A DNA stretch of 64,000 nt. Source: JASTVH01 sp042862465. GTDB lineage: Bacteria > Pseudomonadota > Gammaproteobacteria > Pseudomonadales > Oleiphilaceae. The notes below the pieces were generated by a model that made no database searches, was not told the DNA's origin, and saw only the letters and a list, made by a program, of their open reading frames with translations. This document shows, piece by piece, positions 41,103 through 50,822 of this stretch. Each line of letters opens with the position of its first letter. Positions within the stretch are counted from its first letter, which is position 1. Made by a program: the position numbers and the translations under genes. The DNA is taken from positions 62,001 through 126,000 of the forward strand of contig JASTVH010000004.1 of assembly GCA_042862465.1 (NCBI GenBank), given 5' to 3'.

Positions 41103-43136
41103 TCAGTGGAACAGGGGTGAATACAGCGTATCCCGGCCGTCCCGGCTGGCCACCACGAAACGGTAGTCCCGGTCTTCCCCAGCGAATACCGGGTTGTACC
41201 AGTAGCCGGTATAGGTGGCCATGCCCCGGTCGTTGGTATCGCCACTGAGTCTTACCGCCAGGTCGTAGCCCTGGTCGTTGACGGGCACGCCGTCGACCAC
41301 CAACGGCTGCCAGTCCTGGCCCTTTTCGCGCACCTCAATGGACAGCAGGGGATGGTCCAGGGCAATCAGTGAGGGATTAACGTCCTGCCAGCGGAATTGC
41401 CAGTGCCCTTCCTCGTTCACCTGGGGGTGACTGAAGCGCGGTTCGCTGATCACCTCACGGTTGCCCGTGGCCGCCATAAGGACGGGCAGGAAGCGACGGA
41501 CCTCGAAGCGGTAGGTCCACTGAGTAGGCATCTCGGCCAGGCTGTCGTCCTTGGTCGCAAAGTCCCGCGCCAGGCGCTGGAGCTGTCCGGCCAGGTAGGG
41601 CTGGGTGTTCTTGCCATACAGGGTATGCCCGCCCTCGTAATACTGACGGCCGTATTCTTTGGGCGTGGTGACGTAACCGGTGTAGCCGCCGGCGAGGCTG
41701 GTCATCATCACCTGGGGGGCGGCGTGGCCGGCATCGCGATAACCGTCTTGAACTGCCTCGGCCAAGCGTCGGCCGGTTTCGGTAGTGAGCTCAAACGGCA
41801 GTGGGGCGATCACCAGGTCATTGATCCGGATCAGCTGGAACAGCACGTAATCCGGGAAGCTGTCCTTGGGTTCCAGCAACGGCTGACCCCAGGAAAAGCC
41901 GAGGATACGCTTGCGGCCCTGGCAGTTGTCCTCTTCCTCACCCCAGCGCCGCGAGCCCTGCTTGATAAAGGGCAGATAACCGATAACCGGCGAGGTGTGC
42001 TCCTGGGGCGCGGCGGCCAGCGTGTTGCCCACCGCCGCGTCCTTGCAGATGGCGACGTCCCCGACGCGGTTGTGTTCGCGGATGTTGATATGTCGGGTGG
42101 CGGTGGCGAGGTCGACCTCGTCCTGAAGCTCATTTCCCAGCCGTTGATAGAGGGCGATGGCTTCCTTGGCGATGGCCTTGCCGACGCGCCGGGCCTCGAT
42201 GTAGCCCAGCATGCCGAAGCGGGAGGCGGGTGCCACATCCCCGTGCATGCCCTCGAATGCCGAGACGGTGACCGGGTGATCGGCCTGGATGGCCCGGGCC
42301 CAGTCGCCGTGGACGTAGGCCCAGACATCGGCGTTGAACAGGGTTTCGTCCGCCGGCAGGGCGGTGCCGTGAATGCTGAAGCTGGCGAAGGCGCCCAGGG
42401 GATCGCTGCCGCCATCGTCGGTGATGCGGTCCAGGCGCACCATGAACATGCGTGGATTGATGTCGTGGTAGGCGCGCTCGTCGCTGGTGCTCTTGTTCTC
42501 GACGTCGTTGTTTTCCACATAGGCCGGCACCGAGCGGTTGCGTGTCAGCCCCCAGATATCGCGATGGCCGATGGCGATTCGGGCCGGTTGGCGGTTGCGG
42601 TAGGCTTCCAGCGCCGCGGAGCGGAGTCGTTCCAGCAGGAAATCGAAATAGCCCTGGGCGAAACCGGCCACGTTGGAGATGTGTTTGTTGTAGAACTGGC
42701 TGCCGACAATCTGACCCGGCGCCGAATGCGTATGGGTGGTGGTGATAGTGAGGTTGCTGGCGTCGATGTCGGTATCCCCGGCCAGGAGTTCACCGAGGCG
42801 GGTGTGCAGGATACGGGAGCCGCTGGTGAGGTCGGTTTGCATGATCAACTGGGCGTCGCCGTCCGTGTCCCTGAGATAGTAGGCGCGGGCTTTCAGCCGG
42901 GTACGAAACCCCTGGCCTATGGTGGACCAGGTGGCATAGCCAGCACGTGGCAGGACGCCGGGGGGCGGGGTAATATCCACGGTCGCCGCGCCGGCAACAA
43001 AGTGCTCCGGGGCCGGTTGCGAGTGCGCCGGCGTGTAGGGCACAGTCACCGAGGAGAGTTCCGGTTGTGAGAGTTGCAGGCCGACGCAGCCAGCCACCAG
43101 GAGCAGAACCAGGGCGATCAGAAGCTTTTTGATCAC
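41103..43136 (-). CDS. Neutral/alkaline ceramidase family lipoprotein
   Basis: 677 residues. A lipoprotein signal (ALVLLLVAGC) puts it on the envelope. The neutral ceramidase domain shows TTTHTHSAPGQI, SIHGTALP and the nucleophile-loop region GMHGDVAPAS, with zinc ligand histidines in these motifs; the C-terminal about 150 residues are an immunoglobulin-like domain. The family hydrolyses N-acyl sphingosines and related amides. The active-site loop differs from the usual NxGDVSPN, so substrate is uncertain. GTG 43136, with GAGG 5 bases upstream, was chosen over TTG 43154. Divergent to pomA. Confidence 0.85.
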   Translation of the reverse strand: MIKKLLIALVLLLVAGCVGLQLSQPELSSVTVPYTPAHSQPAPEHFVAGAATVDITPPPGVLPRAGYATWSTIGQGFRTRLKARAYYLRDTDGDAQLIMQTDLTSGSRILHTRLGELLAGDTDIDASNLTITTTHTHSAPGQIVGSQFYNKHISNVAGFAQGYFDFLLERLRSAALEAYRNRQPARIAIGHRDIWGLTRNRSVPAYVENNDVENKSTSDERAYHDINPRMFMVRLDRITDDGGSDPLGAFASFSIHGTALPADETLFNADVWAYVHGDWARAIQADHPVTVSAFEGMHGDVAPASRFGMLGYIEARRVGKAIAKEAIALYQRLGNELQDEVDLATATRHINIREHNRVGDVAICKDAAVGNTLAAAPQEHTSPVIGYLPFIKQGSRRWGEEEDNCQGRKRILGFSWGQPLLEPKDSFPDYVLFQLIRINDLVIAPLPFELTTETGRRLAEAVQDGYRDAGHAAPQVMMTSLAGGYTGYVTTPKEYGRQYYEGGHTLYGKNTQPYLAGQLQRLARDFATKDDSLAEMPTQWTYRFEVRRFLPVLMAATGNREVISEPRFSHPQVNEEGHWQFRWQDVNPSLIALDHPLLSIEVREKGQDWQPLVVDGVPVNDQGYDLAVRLSGDTNDRGMATYTGYWYNPVFAGEDRDYRFVVASRDGRDTLYSPLFH

Positions 43137-43346
43137 AGCCACCTCGTATGGCAAAAGACGAGAGAACGGGTGGCAGTTTATCGGTAAAGCAACCGCTTTA
43201 CTGTGGCCTGGATCAAAATATGGTACCTGAGTACAAAAAGTGAGGATGGGGAGGCAATCCCCGGGGCGACGAACTACAGTATTAGCCTTTTTGCGGGAGC
43301 CCTCAGGCTCCGTTGAAGGCGATTGACCGCTTCAAGAGGAATCATT

Positions 43347-44120
43347 GTGGATTTTGCGACGCTGATCGGACTGCTGGGGGCCATGCTGGTCATCATGTCC
43401 TCCATCGTACTGGGGGCTTCCAGCCAGGTTTTCCTGAACATCCCCTCCCTGCTGATCGTGCTGGGGGGCACCCTGTTCGTGGTGCTGGCTAAATTCAGCT
43501 TTACCCAGTTCATGGCGGCCTTCAAGGTGGCAACCCGGGCGTTCTCCTTCAAGCTGCCGGAAACCGAGGAACTGATCAACGAGGTGGTGGAGATCGCCAA
43601 TGTGGCGCGCAAGCAGGGCATTCTGGAGCTGGAAGACCGGGAAGTGAGTTCCCCGTTCCTCAAACAGGGCATTCAGTATCTGGTGGAAGGCCAGCCGGCG
43701 GAAACCATCGAGACCCTGATGAAAAAGGAGCGGCTCCTGACTCTGGATCGTAACCGCTGGGGCCAGAAGGTCTTCCACGCCATGGCCGACGTTGGTCCCG
43801 CCATGGGGATGATCGGTACCATCGTCGGACTGGTGCAGATGCTCTCCAACATGGAAGACCCCAAATCCATCGGCCCGGCCATGGCGGTGGCCCTGCTCAC
43901 CACACTCTATGGGGCGATGCTCGCCAACATGATCGCCAACCCGATCGCAGATAAACTCGAATTGCGTCAGACCGAAGAGGCTCGCATGCAGTCGCTGATC
44001 ACCGACGCGGTGATTGCCATTCAGGAAGGGCGCAACCCGCGCGTCATCGAACAGCTGCTCTCCAGCTATCTGCCGCCGGCCAAGCGCGAGCAGAACGGCG
44101 AAGCCGAATCGGCGGGATAG
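43347..44120 (+). CDS. pomA: Flagellar motor stator protein PomA (MotA family)
   Basis: 257 residues from GTG 43347 (AGAGGA 7 bases upstream). Four helices and the conserved FHAMADVGPAMGMIGTIVGLVQM, DPKSIGPAMAVALLTTLYGAMLANM and NPRVIEQLL are close to Vibrio-type PomA, suggesting sodium drive. It forms the stator with PomB, coupling ion flow to flagellar rotation. Gap to pomB is 3 bp. Confidence 0.93.
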   Translation: MDFATLIGLLGAMLVIMSSIVLGASSQVFLNIPSLLIVLGGTLFVVLAKFSFTQFMAAFKVATRAFSFKLPETEELINEVVEIANVARKQGILELEDREVSSPFLKQGIQYLVEGQPAETIETLMKKERLLTLDRNRWGQKVFHAMADVGPAMGMIGTIVGLVQMLSNMEDPKSIGPAMAVALLTTLYGAMLANMIANPIADKLELRQTEEARMQSLITDAVIAIQEGRNPRVIEQLLSSYLPPAKREQNGEAESAG

Positions 44121-44123
44121 TCC

Positions 44124-45047
44124 ATGGACGAGTTACCGGAAGACGACAAGCCCGGGGTTCCGGCGTGGGTGGTGACCTTTGCCGACCTCATGTCGTTGCT
44201 GATGTGCTTCTTCGTGTTGTTGCTGTCTTTCTCGGAGATCGACGCCAACAAGTTCAAACAGATTGCCGACGAGTTGTCCAAGGCCTTTGGTGTGCAGCGG
44301 GAGGTTCCGGCCCTGGAGGTTCCCATGGGCACGACCCCGGTATTCGACAAGTTCTCTGCCGGCAAGCCCGAACCCACGGTGCTGGACGAGGTGCGCCAGC
44401 AAACCTCGGAACAGAAGCCCAATCTCCAGACCAACACCACCCAATCGGATGTGGAAGCCCGGGTTGAGGCCCAGCTGGCGCAGACCGTGGAAAAACGCTA
44501 CCGGGACCTCAAACAGGTGCTGCAGGAGGAAATGGCGCAGGATCGCGTCCACCTGAAAAAAGCCAATGACCGCATCATTATCCGCATCGAAGAGAAAGGC
44601 TCCTTCCCTTCAGGGTCGGCCAAGCTGACCTGGGCCTTCGAGGGGTTGCTCATCCGGGTGGCGAAAGTGTTGGAAGATATGCCGGGCAAGCTGACCATTG
44701 AGGGGCATACCGACGACCTGCCGATTCGCAGTGACCGCTATGATTCCAACTGGAACCTTTCCGCCGACCGTGCCGCTGCTGTCGCGAATGTGCTTCTGGA
44801 AGCCAGCAATATCGAGCCCACCCGAGTGCGCGTTCAGGGCTTCGCCGATACCCGGCCCCGGGTCCCCAACAGCAATGCGGAGAACCGGGCGCTCAATCGG
44901 CGGGTGGAGATCATCATCGATCTTTCGCAATCCCTTCATGAAGAACGCATCCGCCTGCTGGAACTGATGGACGAATCCCCTGACGAATTACACAAGGACT
45001 ACGAAGCGGGTGCTGGTAAACCCATCGACGAGGAACTGAGCTGGTAA
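44124..45047 (+). CDS. pomB: Flagellar motor stator protein PomB (MotB family)
   Basis: 307 residues. A single N-terminal membrane helix contains the ion-binding Asp21 in VVTFADLMSLLMCFFVLLLS. A plug/linker region follows. The C-terminal OmpA-like peptidoglycan-binding domain has EGHTDDLPI and NRALNRRVEI. It pairs with PomA. The stop overlaps the next start by 1 bp, so the methyltransferase is cotranscribed. Confidence 0.92.
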   Translation: MDELPEDDKPGVPAWVVTFADLMSLLMCFFVLLLSFSEIDANKFKQIADELSKAFGVQREVPALEVPMGTTPVFDKFSAGKPEPTVLDEVRQQTSEQKPNLQTNTTQSDVEARVEAQLAQTVEKRYRDLKQVLQEEMAQDRVHLKKANDRIIIRIEEKGSFPSGSAKLTWAFEGLLIRVAKVLEDMPGKLTIEGHTDDLPIRSDRYDSNWNLSADRAAAVANVLLEASNIEPTRVRVQGFADTRPRVPNSNAENRALNRRVEIIIDLSQSLHEERIRLLELMDESPDELHKDYEAGAGKPIDEELSW

Positions 45048-45640
45048 TGCAGAAACCGTTTTCCCAAGCCTGTGAGAACAACAAAGACCCCATATTGGCG
45101 GTACTGCGTGAGGTCTTTGACGCGCCGGGTACCATTCTTGAAGTAGGCTGCGGCACCGGTCAGCACGCGGTCCATTTTGCCTCAGGCCTGCCGCACCTGA
45201 CCTGGCAGCCCAGTGATCGTGCCGAGAACCTGCCCGGCGCGCGCCTCTGGATCGACGAAGCCGGCCTCGATAACCTGCGTTCACCCCTGGAACTGGACGT
45301 GCACGATGATCCCTGGCCAGTGGACCAGTGTGACGGGGTCTTTTCCGCCAACACCGCCCATATCATGGACTGGTCGGCGGTGGAGGCGCTGTTTCAGGGC
45401 GTCGGCCAGTTGCTGGCCTCCGGCAGCGCCTTTTGCCTCTATGGCCCGTTCAGCTACGGCGGTCGTCATACCAGCGAGAGCAATCAGCGCTTCCACCAGT
45501 TTCTCAAGGCGCAGGATCCGGTCATGGGGATTCGTGATCTGGCGGATCTGCGGGCTCTGGGGGCGCGCCACGGCCTGACGCTGGAGGCGGATCACCTCAT
45601 GCCCGCCAACAATCGCACCCTGGTTTGGCGCAAATCGTAG
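45047..45640 (+). CDS. DUF938-family class I SAM-dependent methyltransferase
   Basis: 197 residues starting with QKPFSQACENNKDPIL, the characteristic DUF938 front, followed by ILEVGCGTGQHAVHFA (SAM motif I), ANTAHIMDW and YGPFSYGGRHTSESN. Role unknown. It shares one base with the pomB stop (TAATG), so its translation is coupled to the stator genes. Confidence 0.9.
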   Translation: MQKPFSQACENNKDPILAVLREVFDAPGTILEVGCGTGQHAVHFASGLPHLTWQPSDRAENLPGARLWIDEAGLDNLRSPLELDVHDDPWPVDQCDGVFSANTAHIMDWSAVEALFQGVGQLLASGSAFCLYGPFSYGGRHTSESNQRFHQFLKAQDPVMGIRDLADLRALGARHGLTLEADHLMPANNRTLVWRKS

Positions 45641-45659
45641 CGCGCTGGTTCCGACGGGG

Positions 45660-46706
45660 TTACGGATCCTCGGGGCAGTCCGGCAACGGGGTTGAGGGGC
45701 AGCGGCCCGATGCTTCAAGTGCCCCGATCTCCTCAACTGATGCCTGAATGTTGTTGTCTTGGGGCTCCAGCCGGGCCGCACAGTGAACCGCCTGCTGCGC
45801 CTTTGAGGGACAGCCCTGGGCCGCGAGACTGTAGCCCAGGTTGTTCCAGGCATAGGCCTTGTCCGGGGCGGTGTGCACCAGTTTTAGAAACAACCGTGTG
45901 GCGTCGTCGTAGGCACCCTGCGCATAGGCACGGTTGCCCTGATCCATCAGGCTCAGCGGGTGTTCGGGCCATTGCTGGAACGCGGTTCGGTAGGCGCGGC
46001 CTGCAGCCTCGTCCTGGCCGGCTGTCTCCAGTTCCCCGGCCGCTTCCATATAAGGCAGCGCCTCGGCGGTGGCGGGCAGCCGGTTGGGGGGGAGCACGAC
46101 CAGGGCCCAGTAATCGGCCCGCTCCCAGGTCCGCTCAAAGGTGCCCAACTCGGTGGTCCGCCGTTTCATTCGGCCAGAGCGCAGCACGATCTCCCGTTTG
46201 TTCAGGTCATAGCCCACCGCTACGGCATAATGCCACTGGGGCCACCAGTCGATACTCAGGTTCTGCATCACCAGCACCGGGTGACCGGCGGCAATTTCTT
46301 TCAGTAGATCCTCTACCGATGGCGCCAGTGGATACGTCACCATGCCCCGCTGGCGCGCGGCCGCTTTCATTTCCACCGGCAGGCTGCCCTCACGTTCGGG
46401 CAGATACACTTCCGGTACCAGCGTCTCGGGGGTGACTTGCCGATCCCAGGCATTGAGCACAGTGGCCAGCGCAGCCGGACCACACTGGTAGCGTTCCTGC
46501 GGGAAGAAAGGGACGGTCGTCAGTTCGTATTGCCGTGGCAGTGACGAGGGGGGTGCTTCGAGCACCTTGCGGGACATGGGTGGTGTGGCGCAGCCGGCCA
46601 GCAACAGGATAAGCAGCAGTAACGGCAGGCCATGACGGCGTGCCGCCGTGGTTGAGGGGGGAGCGGAAGCGGCGCGGGTAGCCGCCGCGCCGCTTCCGGG
46701 CTTCAT
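45660..46706 (-). CDS. PA2778-family C39-like cysteine peptidase lipoprotein with TPR-like tail
   Basis: 348 residues from ATG 46706. The lipoprotein signal LLLILLLAGC precedes a C39-type papain-fold domain: nucleophile in ERYQCGPAALATVL and His in QWHYAVAVGYD. The C-terminal 130 residues carry tetratricopeptide-like repeats (AYAWNNLGYSLAAQG). The gene pairs with the PA2779-family gene upstream, a combination conserved in Pseudomonas and relatives; function unknown, possibly export or processing of a peptide. The TTG at 46727 is an alternative start. Confidence 0.85.
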   Translation of the reverse strand: MKPGSGAAATRAASAPPSTTAARRHGLPLLLLILLLAGCATPPMSRKVLEAPPSSLPRQYELTTVPFFPQERYQCGPAALATVLNAWDRQVTPETLVPEVYLPEREGSLPVEMKAAARQRGMVTYPLAPSVEDLLKEIAAGHPVLVMQNLSIDWWPQWHYAVAVGYDLNKREIVLRSGRMKRRTTELGTFERTWERADYWALVVLPPNRLPATAEALPYMEAAGELETAGQDEAAGRAYRTAFQQWPEHPLSLMDQGNRAYAQGAYDDATRLFLKLVHTAPDKAYAWNNLGYSLAAQGCPSKAQQAVHCAARLEPQDNNIQASVEEIGALEASGRCPSTPLPDCPEDP

Positions 46707-46734
46707 GCTATGGATAGTTCCGGCCAAAGTGGGC

Positions 46735-47142
46735 TTATCGTCCCAGGGGTTTGATCACCGGGAAGATGTCGGTGGCGCCCAAAAGATCCAGAACGATCAG
46801 CAGCACCAGGACGAAGATCACCACGCCGAAAATGCTGGTACCACCGGCCGGCATGGAGGAGGCCTTGGCGTTGAAGTCCGCCACTTCAGCGGGGGTCATG
46901 GCCTGGACGCGTTTCTCTACGTCGGCGGAACTGACGCCGTAACTCTGCAGGATCTGTTGCGCCCTCTCGTCCTGCAATTTTTCCAGAATCTGGGCCTTGT
47001 CGTAGTGCAGCTGTTCGGTTTGTACGGCCTGGGGTGTTGATACCATCGCCGCATTGGCCACCATGGATTGCAGGCTGGCGACGAAAAAGACGCTGGCCAG
47101 AATCGCAGCGACCCAGCGCTTGAGTTTGATCCCGTACTGCAT
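46735..47142 (-). CDS. PA2779-family membrane-anchored protein
   Basis: 135 residues. A signal/anchor (about 10-31), a region LQDERAQQILQSYGVSSADVEKRVQAMTPAEVADFNAK, then a C-terminal membrane helix (VVIFVLVLLIVLDLL). The helical middle matches the PA2779 family, which always accompanies a PA2778-type peptidase. AGGAGG precedes ATG 47142. It lies 28 bp upstream of the peptidase ATG, on the same strand. Confidence 0.88.
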   Translation of the reverse strand: MQYGIKLKRWVAAILASVFFVASLQSMVANAAMVSTPQAVQTEQLHYDKAQILEKLQDERAQQILQSYGVSSADVEKRVQAMTPAEVADFNAKASSMPAGGTSIFGVVIFVLVLLIVLDLLGATDIFPVIKPLGR

Positions 47143-47476
47143 AGGAAAACCTCCTTCTTATCGGTCAACGTGACCGGTTCTCGTTGTCCCTTACGATTTT
47201 GCGTCAGCCCGGGAAGGATCTCATGATATCGGCGTTACCGTTTTTTAATGTCCGGTGTCAGCCGAGGCTGTTTCCGGGGCACTCAAGGCGATTCTGGCGA
47301 CAGGTTGCCAGCGCAGCTGTTACAAACCGTAAGCGGTCCCGCGCTGTCGCCGTTTCCGCCTGCCCGGGATTGCACTCATTGACAGGAAAAAAAGAATCGT
47401 TACGAACCGCGCCTACATCTTTTCGCGCTCTCCGGCCACAATAATTGAAAGCCTTATTTGCCGGAGACCCGACCCT
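47143..47476. other. Divergent intergenic region
   Basis: 334 bp between the PA2779-type gene (minus) and the small gene at 47477 (plus). TTGACA at 47379-47384 is a good -35 element for plus-strand transcription, but the expected -10 (ACGAAC) is poor. Otherwise nothing recognised. Confidence 0.4.
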
Positions 47477-47704
47477 ATGTCAGTCAAGCAGTCGACAATT
47501 CGTTCTCACCAGGGCTATTCCATTGTGCAGATCCGTGAGATGAATGGCGCGGGCGATCTCGTAATTGAAACCTTTGCCCTGATGCACGAGTCGGGCGGTT
47601 ACATTGGCGAATACGCCACACTGGATGGCGCCGTCAACGAACTCAACCGAATGCTGTTTCCATTGCCGGGACTGTCCATGGAAACGGTGGCTGAGCGCAT
47701 CTGA
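47477..47704 (+). CDS. Hypothetical small protein
   Basis: 75 residues, no membrane segment: a beta-rich part (GYSIVQIREMNGAGDLVIETFAL) and a helix (DGAVNELNRML). No family recognised. A GGAG site lies upstream. An opposite-strand ORF of 100 codons covers it but has no ribosome site. Probably real. Confidence 0.6.
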   Translation: MSVKQSTIRSHQGYSIVQIREMNGAGDLVIETFALMHESGGYIGEYATLDGAVNELNRMLFPLPGLSMETVAERI

Positions 47705-48083
47705 CTGACCACAAACGCCGTATCCGGACTTTGAGGCCTCTTGGCGGCCTGGCAGGCTTGTGCGCTTTCCTGCCTTGAGCATGGCCGCCTCGGTCTATCG
47801 CGGCGCTGTCTGTACCTTCCCTTTGCACCATTCGCCGGTGCCCCCAGTCATTCGGCTTGCCTTCTGATGTGATTTCTTTGTGGGCACAACGTGCCCTGGC
47901 AGCTACTTGGTCCTGATATCTGAGAACCGGGTTTGCAGATTACAGTCTGGCAGGAGAACCGATTGAACCGGGTAATCTCTGTTAGACTTAGTTGCAAATG
48001 GTCATGATTCCCCCAGGGCGTGGTCCCTGCGCCACGCGGTGTAGATTGGCCGACGCACTGTTATCAAAGTGCCCGGAGAGCAT
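47705..48083 (+). other. Intergenic region before the diguanylate cyclase
   Basis: 379 bp without a gene. AACCGGGT occurs twice (47925-47932 and 47966-47973), 41 bp apart, and GGGCAC-AAC-GTGCCC makes a small hairpin near 47883. No clear promoter. Confidence 0.35.
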
Positions 48084-50474
48084 GTGACAACGCCAGAGAA
48101 AACTCCGGATAACAGGCTCAAACGGACGTTGACTTCTCCCCTTCGCAGCCTCAAAGGAAAGGGCGTGCTGCTGGTTGCGAGCGCCATTCTCGTGACCGTG
48201 GGACTGGTGGCCTCCGTCGGTGTCTGGCAGGGGCGGCAAATCCTGGAGGGGCAGGCCCAGAACAATCTCCGCGTCATGGCCGACCTGATCGCCCGGGAGC
48301 TCGATCAGAAAATCGATACCCGGTTTGATGTCATCACCCGCGCTGCCAGCAACATCAGGGTTTCCCAGGCCTCCCTGAGCCATCTCGGCCCCCGGATCAT
48401 TGCTCGCCATACCTCCCTGCAGGCCCTGTTCGATGAGGTGTTGCTGTTTGATGCCGCGGGCGAGCTGGTTGCCGAATACCCGGGCAAGAGCCGGGTGGGC
48501 GAATCCTTTGGCGATGCCCGTTTTTTTCAGTCGGTCAGTCGCCAGTTGACGACCCGAATTTCCGAACCGATGCGCCAGCAGGGTGATCAGCAGGCGGTCA
48601 TCTATATCAGTGCACCGGTCTTTGATCCCCAGAGACGTTTCCTCGGCGTGCTCTCCGGAGGCATCAAACTACGCGGTACGCTCCTCAGTGATCAGCTGCA
48701 AACCTATCAGCTTGGTGAGAATGGCTACATTGGTGTCGGGACACTCAGCGGTCTCACGGTCAGCCACCCGGACGAGTCGCTGATCATGCAGCCTTTGCCC
48801 TCCAGCCAGCCCCTGAAGGAAGCCCTGCGGGGGCGGGAAGGGGTGTATCACGCGATGAATGTGCGGGGGAAACCCTCGTTGATGGTCATTCGCCAGCTCG
48901 ACGCCGCCCCATGGTTTGTCGGTGTGGTCATGCCCGAGGCGGAGGCCTTCCGCGCCTTCTCCCGCTGGCTGGAAAGCGCGGTGCTGGTCTCCGTGGTGGT
49001 ATTGGCGGTGCTTCTGCCACTGTGCTGGTTCGTGTTCCGGCGTCTGTTCCGGCCCCTGGATCGCCTGGCCCGGGAGATACTGGAAGTGCGCGGTGGCAAC
49101 CGCCAACAGCCGGTTTCGGAAGCCGGTGGGCTGGAAATCCGCGTGCTCGCACAGGCCTTCAACGCCGTATCCCGTGAACGTCGCGCAGCACTGACGGAAA
49201 GCCGTGATCGCGAGGCCTTTTTCCGCTCCTTGTGGGAAAGCGCCCCGATCGGCCTGATCCAGATGGATGCCCTGGGTCGGGTGGAATACCTCAATCCGGC
49301 GTTCACCCGCATCATTGGGCGTTCGGTAGACAAGGCGCGTGGTCGTTACTGGCTGGACGGCCTGCACCCCAAGGATCGCCAGGAGGTGGAAGCAGAATGG
49401 CATCAGGCGCTGGCGGAGAATCGCCCACTCCACAAGCGCTTCCGGCTGTGGCGCGATGACCGGCGGCTGATGTGGGTGGAAGGGATTGCCAGCCGCATCG
49501 ATACTGACAACACAACCATCGGCTTTGTGGCTTCCATTCGTGATATCACCGCCGAGTACATGGCCCAGGAGATGCTGGATGCCGAACGCCGCCGGGCGAC
49601 CCGGATTCTGGATACCCTGAGCGAGGGGATCATCCTCACGGATCCCAACGGTTACATTCGCTACCTCAATGACCCGGCGGAGGTTTTCCTGGCCTGCGAC
49701 GGAAACCACCAGGGGCGATGTCTGTTCGAGCTGGGCCAGTTCCAGATCGAAGGTCAGGTGGAAGAAGCGGAAACGATGCTGGGCCGGGACGAGGTCAGAA
49801 ACCTCGATATCATTCTGGTCAATGGTCGCGGGGAACGCTGGGAGCTGGAACTGACGATGCTGCGCCCGGAAGAGGGCGCCCAGCAGGAAGAGCGCGTTTT
49901 CGTGCTGCGGGACGACAGCGAACGCCGTCGCTACGAGGAGCGCCTGAGCTGGGAGGCGACCCACGATGCCTTGACGCACCTGGCCAACCGCCGGGGGTTC
50001 ACCGCCAATCTCCTGCATTGGTTGGGCGTGGTGCGCAACAATGGTGAGCCCTGCGCCCTGGTCATGATCGATCTCGACCACTTCAAGCCGGTCAATGATC
50101 GGGGCGGTCACCTGGCGGGTGACATTCTGCTCAAGGAGCTGGGCAATACTGTGCGTCGTCAGGTTCGCCAGTCCGATATTGTGGCGCGCCTGGGCGGGGA
50201 TGAATTTGCGTTGCTGTTGCCGGGGTGCACCCTGGAGCGGGCGGAAGAGCTGTCCGAGGCGATTCGTGATGCCATCGAGCAGCTGTCGATCCGGCATGAC
50301 CAGACGGATTTTGGCGTGACTGCCAGTATCGGCGTCACGCTGTTGTCCCAGCAGGATTCGGGGCCTCGCGAGGCCCTGGCACGGGCCGATGAGGCAGCCT
50401 ACCGGGCGAAGTCAGCCGGGCGCAATCGGGTGGAAGTGGCGTTCGAGGAAACCGCGGTCACTTCCACCGAATAG
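48084..50474 (+). CDS. Membrane diguanylate cyclase: dCache-HAMP-PAS-PAS-GGDEF
   Basis: 796 residues. Membrane helix about 29-49, periplasmic double Cache sensor (to about 295), second helix, HAMP, then two PAS domains (about 385-490 and 505-610) and a GGDEF domain (about 625-790). The active site is RLGGDEFALLLPG, so cyclic-di-GMP synthesis is expected, and no EAL domain follows. No RxxD inhibitory site is obvious before the motif. GTG 48084, with GGAG 5 bases upstream, was preferred over GTG 48069. Confidence 0.9.
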   Translation: MTTPEKTPDNRLKRTLTSPLRSLKGKGVLLVASAILVTVGLVASVGVWQGRQILEGQAQNNLRVMADLIARELDQKIDTRFDVITRAASNIRVSQASLSHLGPRIIARHTSLQALFDEVLLFDAAGELVAEYPGKSRVGESFGDARFFQSVSRQLTTRISEPMRQQGDQQAVIYISAPVFDPQRRFLGVLSGGIKLRGTLLSDQLQTYQLGENGYIGVGTLSGLTVSHPDESLIMQPLPSSQPLKEALRGREGVYHAMNVRGKPSLMVIRQLDAAPWFVGVVMPEAEAFRAFSRWLESAVLVSVVVLAVLLPLCWFVFRRLFRPLDRLAREILEVRGGNRQQPVSEAGGLEIRVLAQAFNAVSRERRAALTESRDREAFFRSLWESAPIGLIQMDALGRVEYLNPAFTRIIGRSVDKARGRYWLDGLHPKDRQEVEAEWHQALAENRPLHKRFRLWRDDRRLMWVEGIASRIDTDNTTIGFVASIRDITAEYMAQEMLDAERRRATRILDTLSEGIILTDPNGYIRYLNDPAEVFLACDGNHQGRCLFELGQFQIEGQVEEAETMLGRDEVRNLDIILVNGRGERWELELTMLRPEEGAQQEERVFVLRDDSERRRYEERLSWEATHDALTHLANRRGFTANLLHWLGVVRNNGEPCALVMIDLDHFKPVNDRGGHLAGDILLKELGNTVRRQVRQSDIVARLGGDEFALLLPGCTLERAEELSEAIRDAIEQLSIRHDQTDFGVTASIGVTLLSQQDSGPREALARADEAAYRAKSAGRNRVEVAFEETAVTSTE

Positions 50475-50503
50475 TGGCCCACTTTCCCAGCGGGCCGGAG
50501 GCC

Positions 50504-50794
50504 TCAGTCGTGGTGGCCGATGTCACCCTCGGTAAACAGGAATTCCCGCAGGAAGCCGTCAAAGTCCTTGTTGTTGCGCCGGATCCATTCCAGCACCATC
50601 GCCGCGTGCTCCATCTCCTCGCGCATGTTATGCAGCAAGATCTCCTTCAACGCCTTATCATCACAGTCGTCAGCGCGCTGGCGATACCAGTCCACCGCCT
50701 CCATTTCCTCCATCAGTGACACGATGGCGTGATGCAGGTGCAGGGTGTCTTTGCTCAGGCGCTCCCGGGGGGCGTGCAGGTTTTCACTCGACAT
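50504..50794 (-). CDS. EncFtn-type ferritin-like protein without encapsulin tag
   Basis: 96 residues. Sequence LHHAIVSLMEEMEAVDWYRQR and NMREEMEHAAMVLEWIRRNN match encapsulated ferritins: ferroxidase ligands Glu30, Glu60 and His63 and Trp36 align with Glu32, Glu62, His65 and Trp38 of the R. rubrum protein. The C-terminal extension with the encapsulin-binding peptide (LGIGSLR type) is absent; the protein ends GDIGHHD, and no encapsulin gene is nearby. It could oxidise and store iron on its own, or be loaded into a shell encoded elsewhere. AAGGAGG lies 6 bases before ATG 50794. Confidence 0.85.
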   Translation of the reverse strand: MSSENLHAPRERLSKDTLHLHHAIVSLMEEMEAVDWYRQRADDCDDKALKEILLHNMREEMEHAAMVLEWIRRNNKDFDGFLREFLFTEGDIGHHD

Positions 50795-50822
50795 GGAATC
50801 CTCCTTCGTTCTGAACATGGGG

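Noticed and set aside
41397..43070. 557-codon plus-strand frame opposite the ceramidase
   Set aside because: No ribosome site or domain; the minus-strand gene has a lipoprotein signal and ceramidase motifs.
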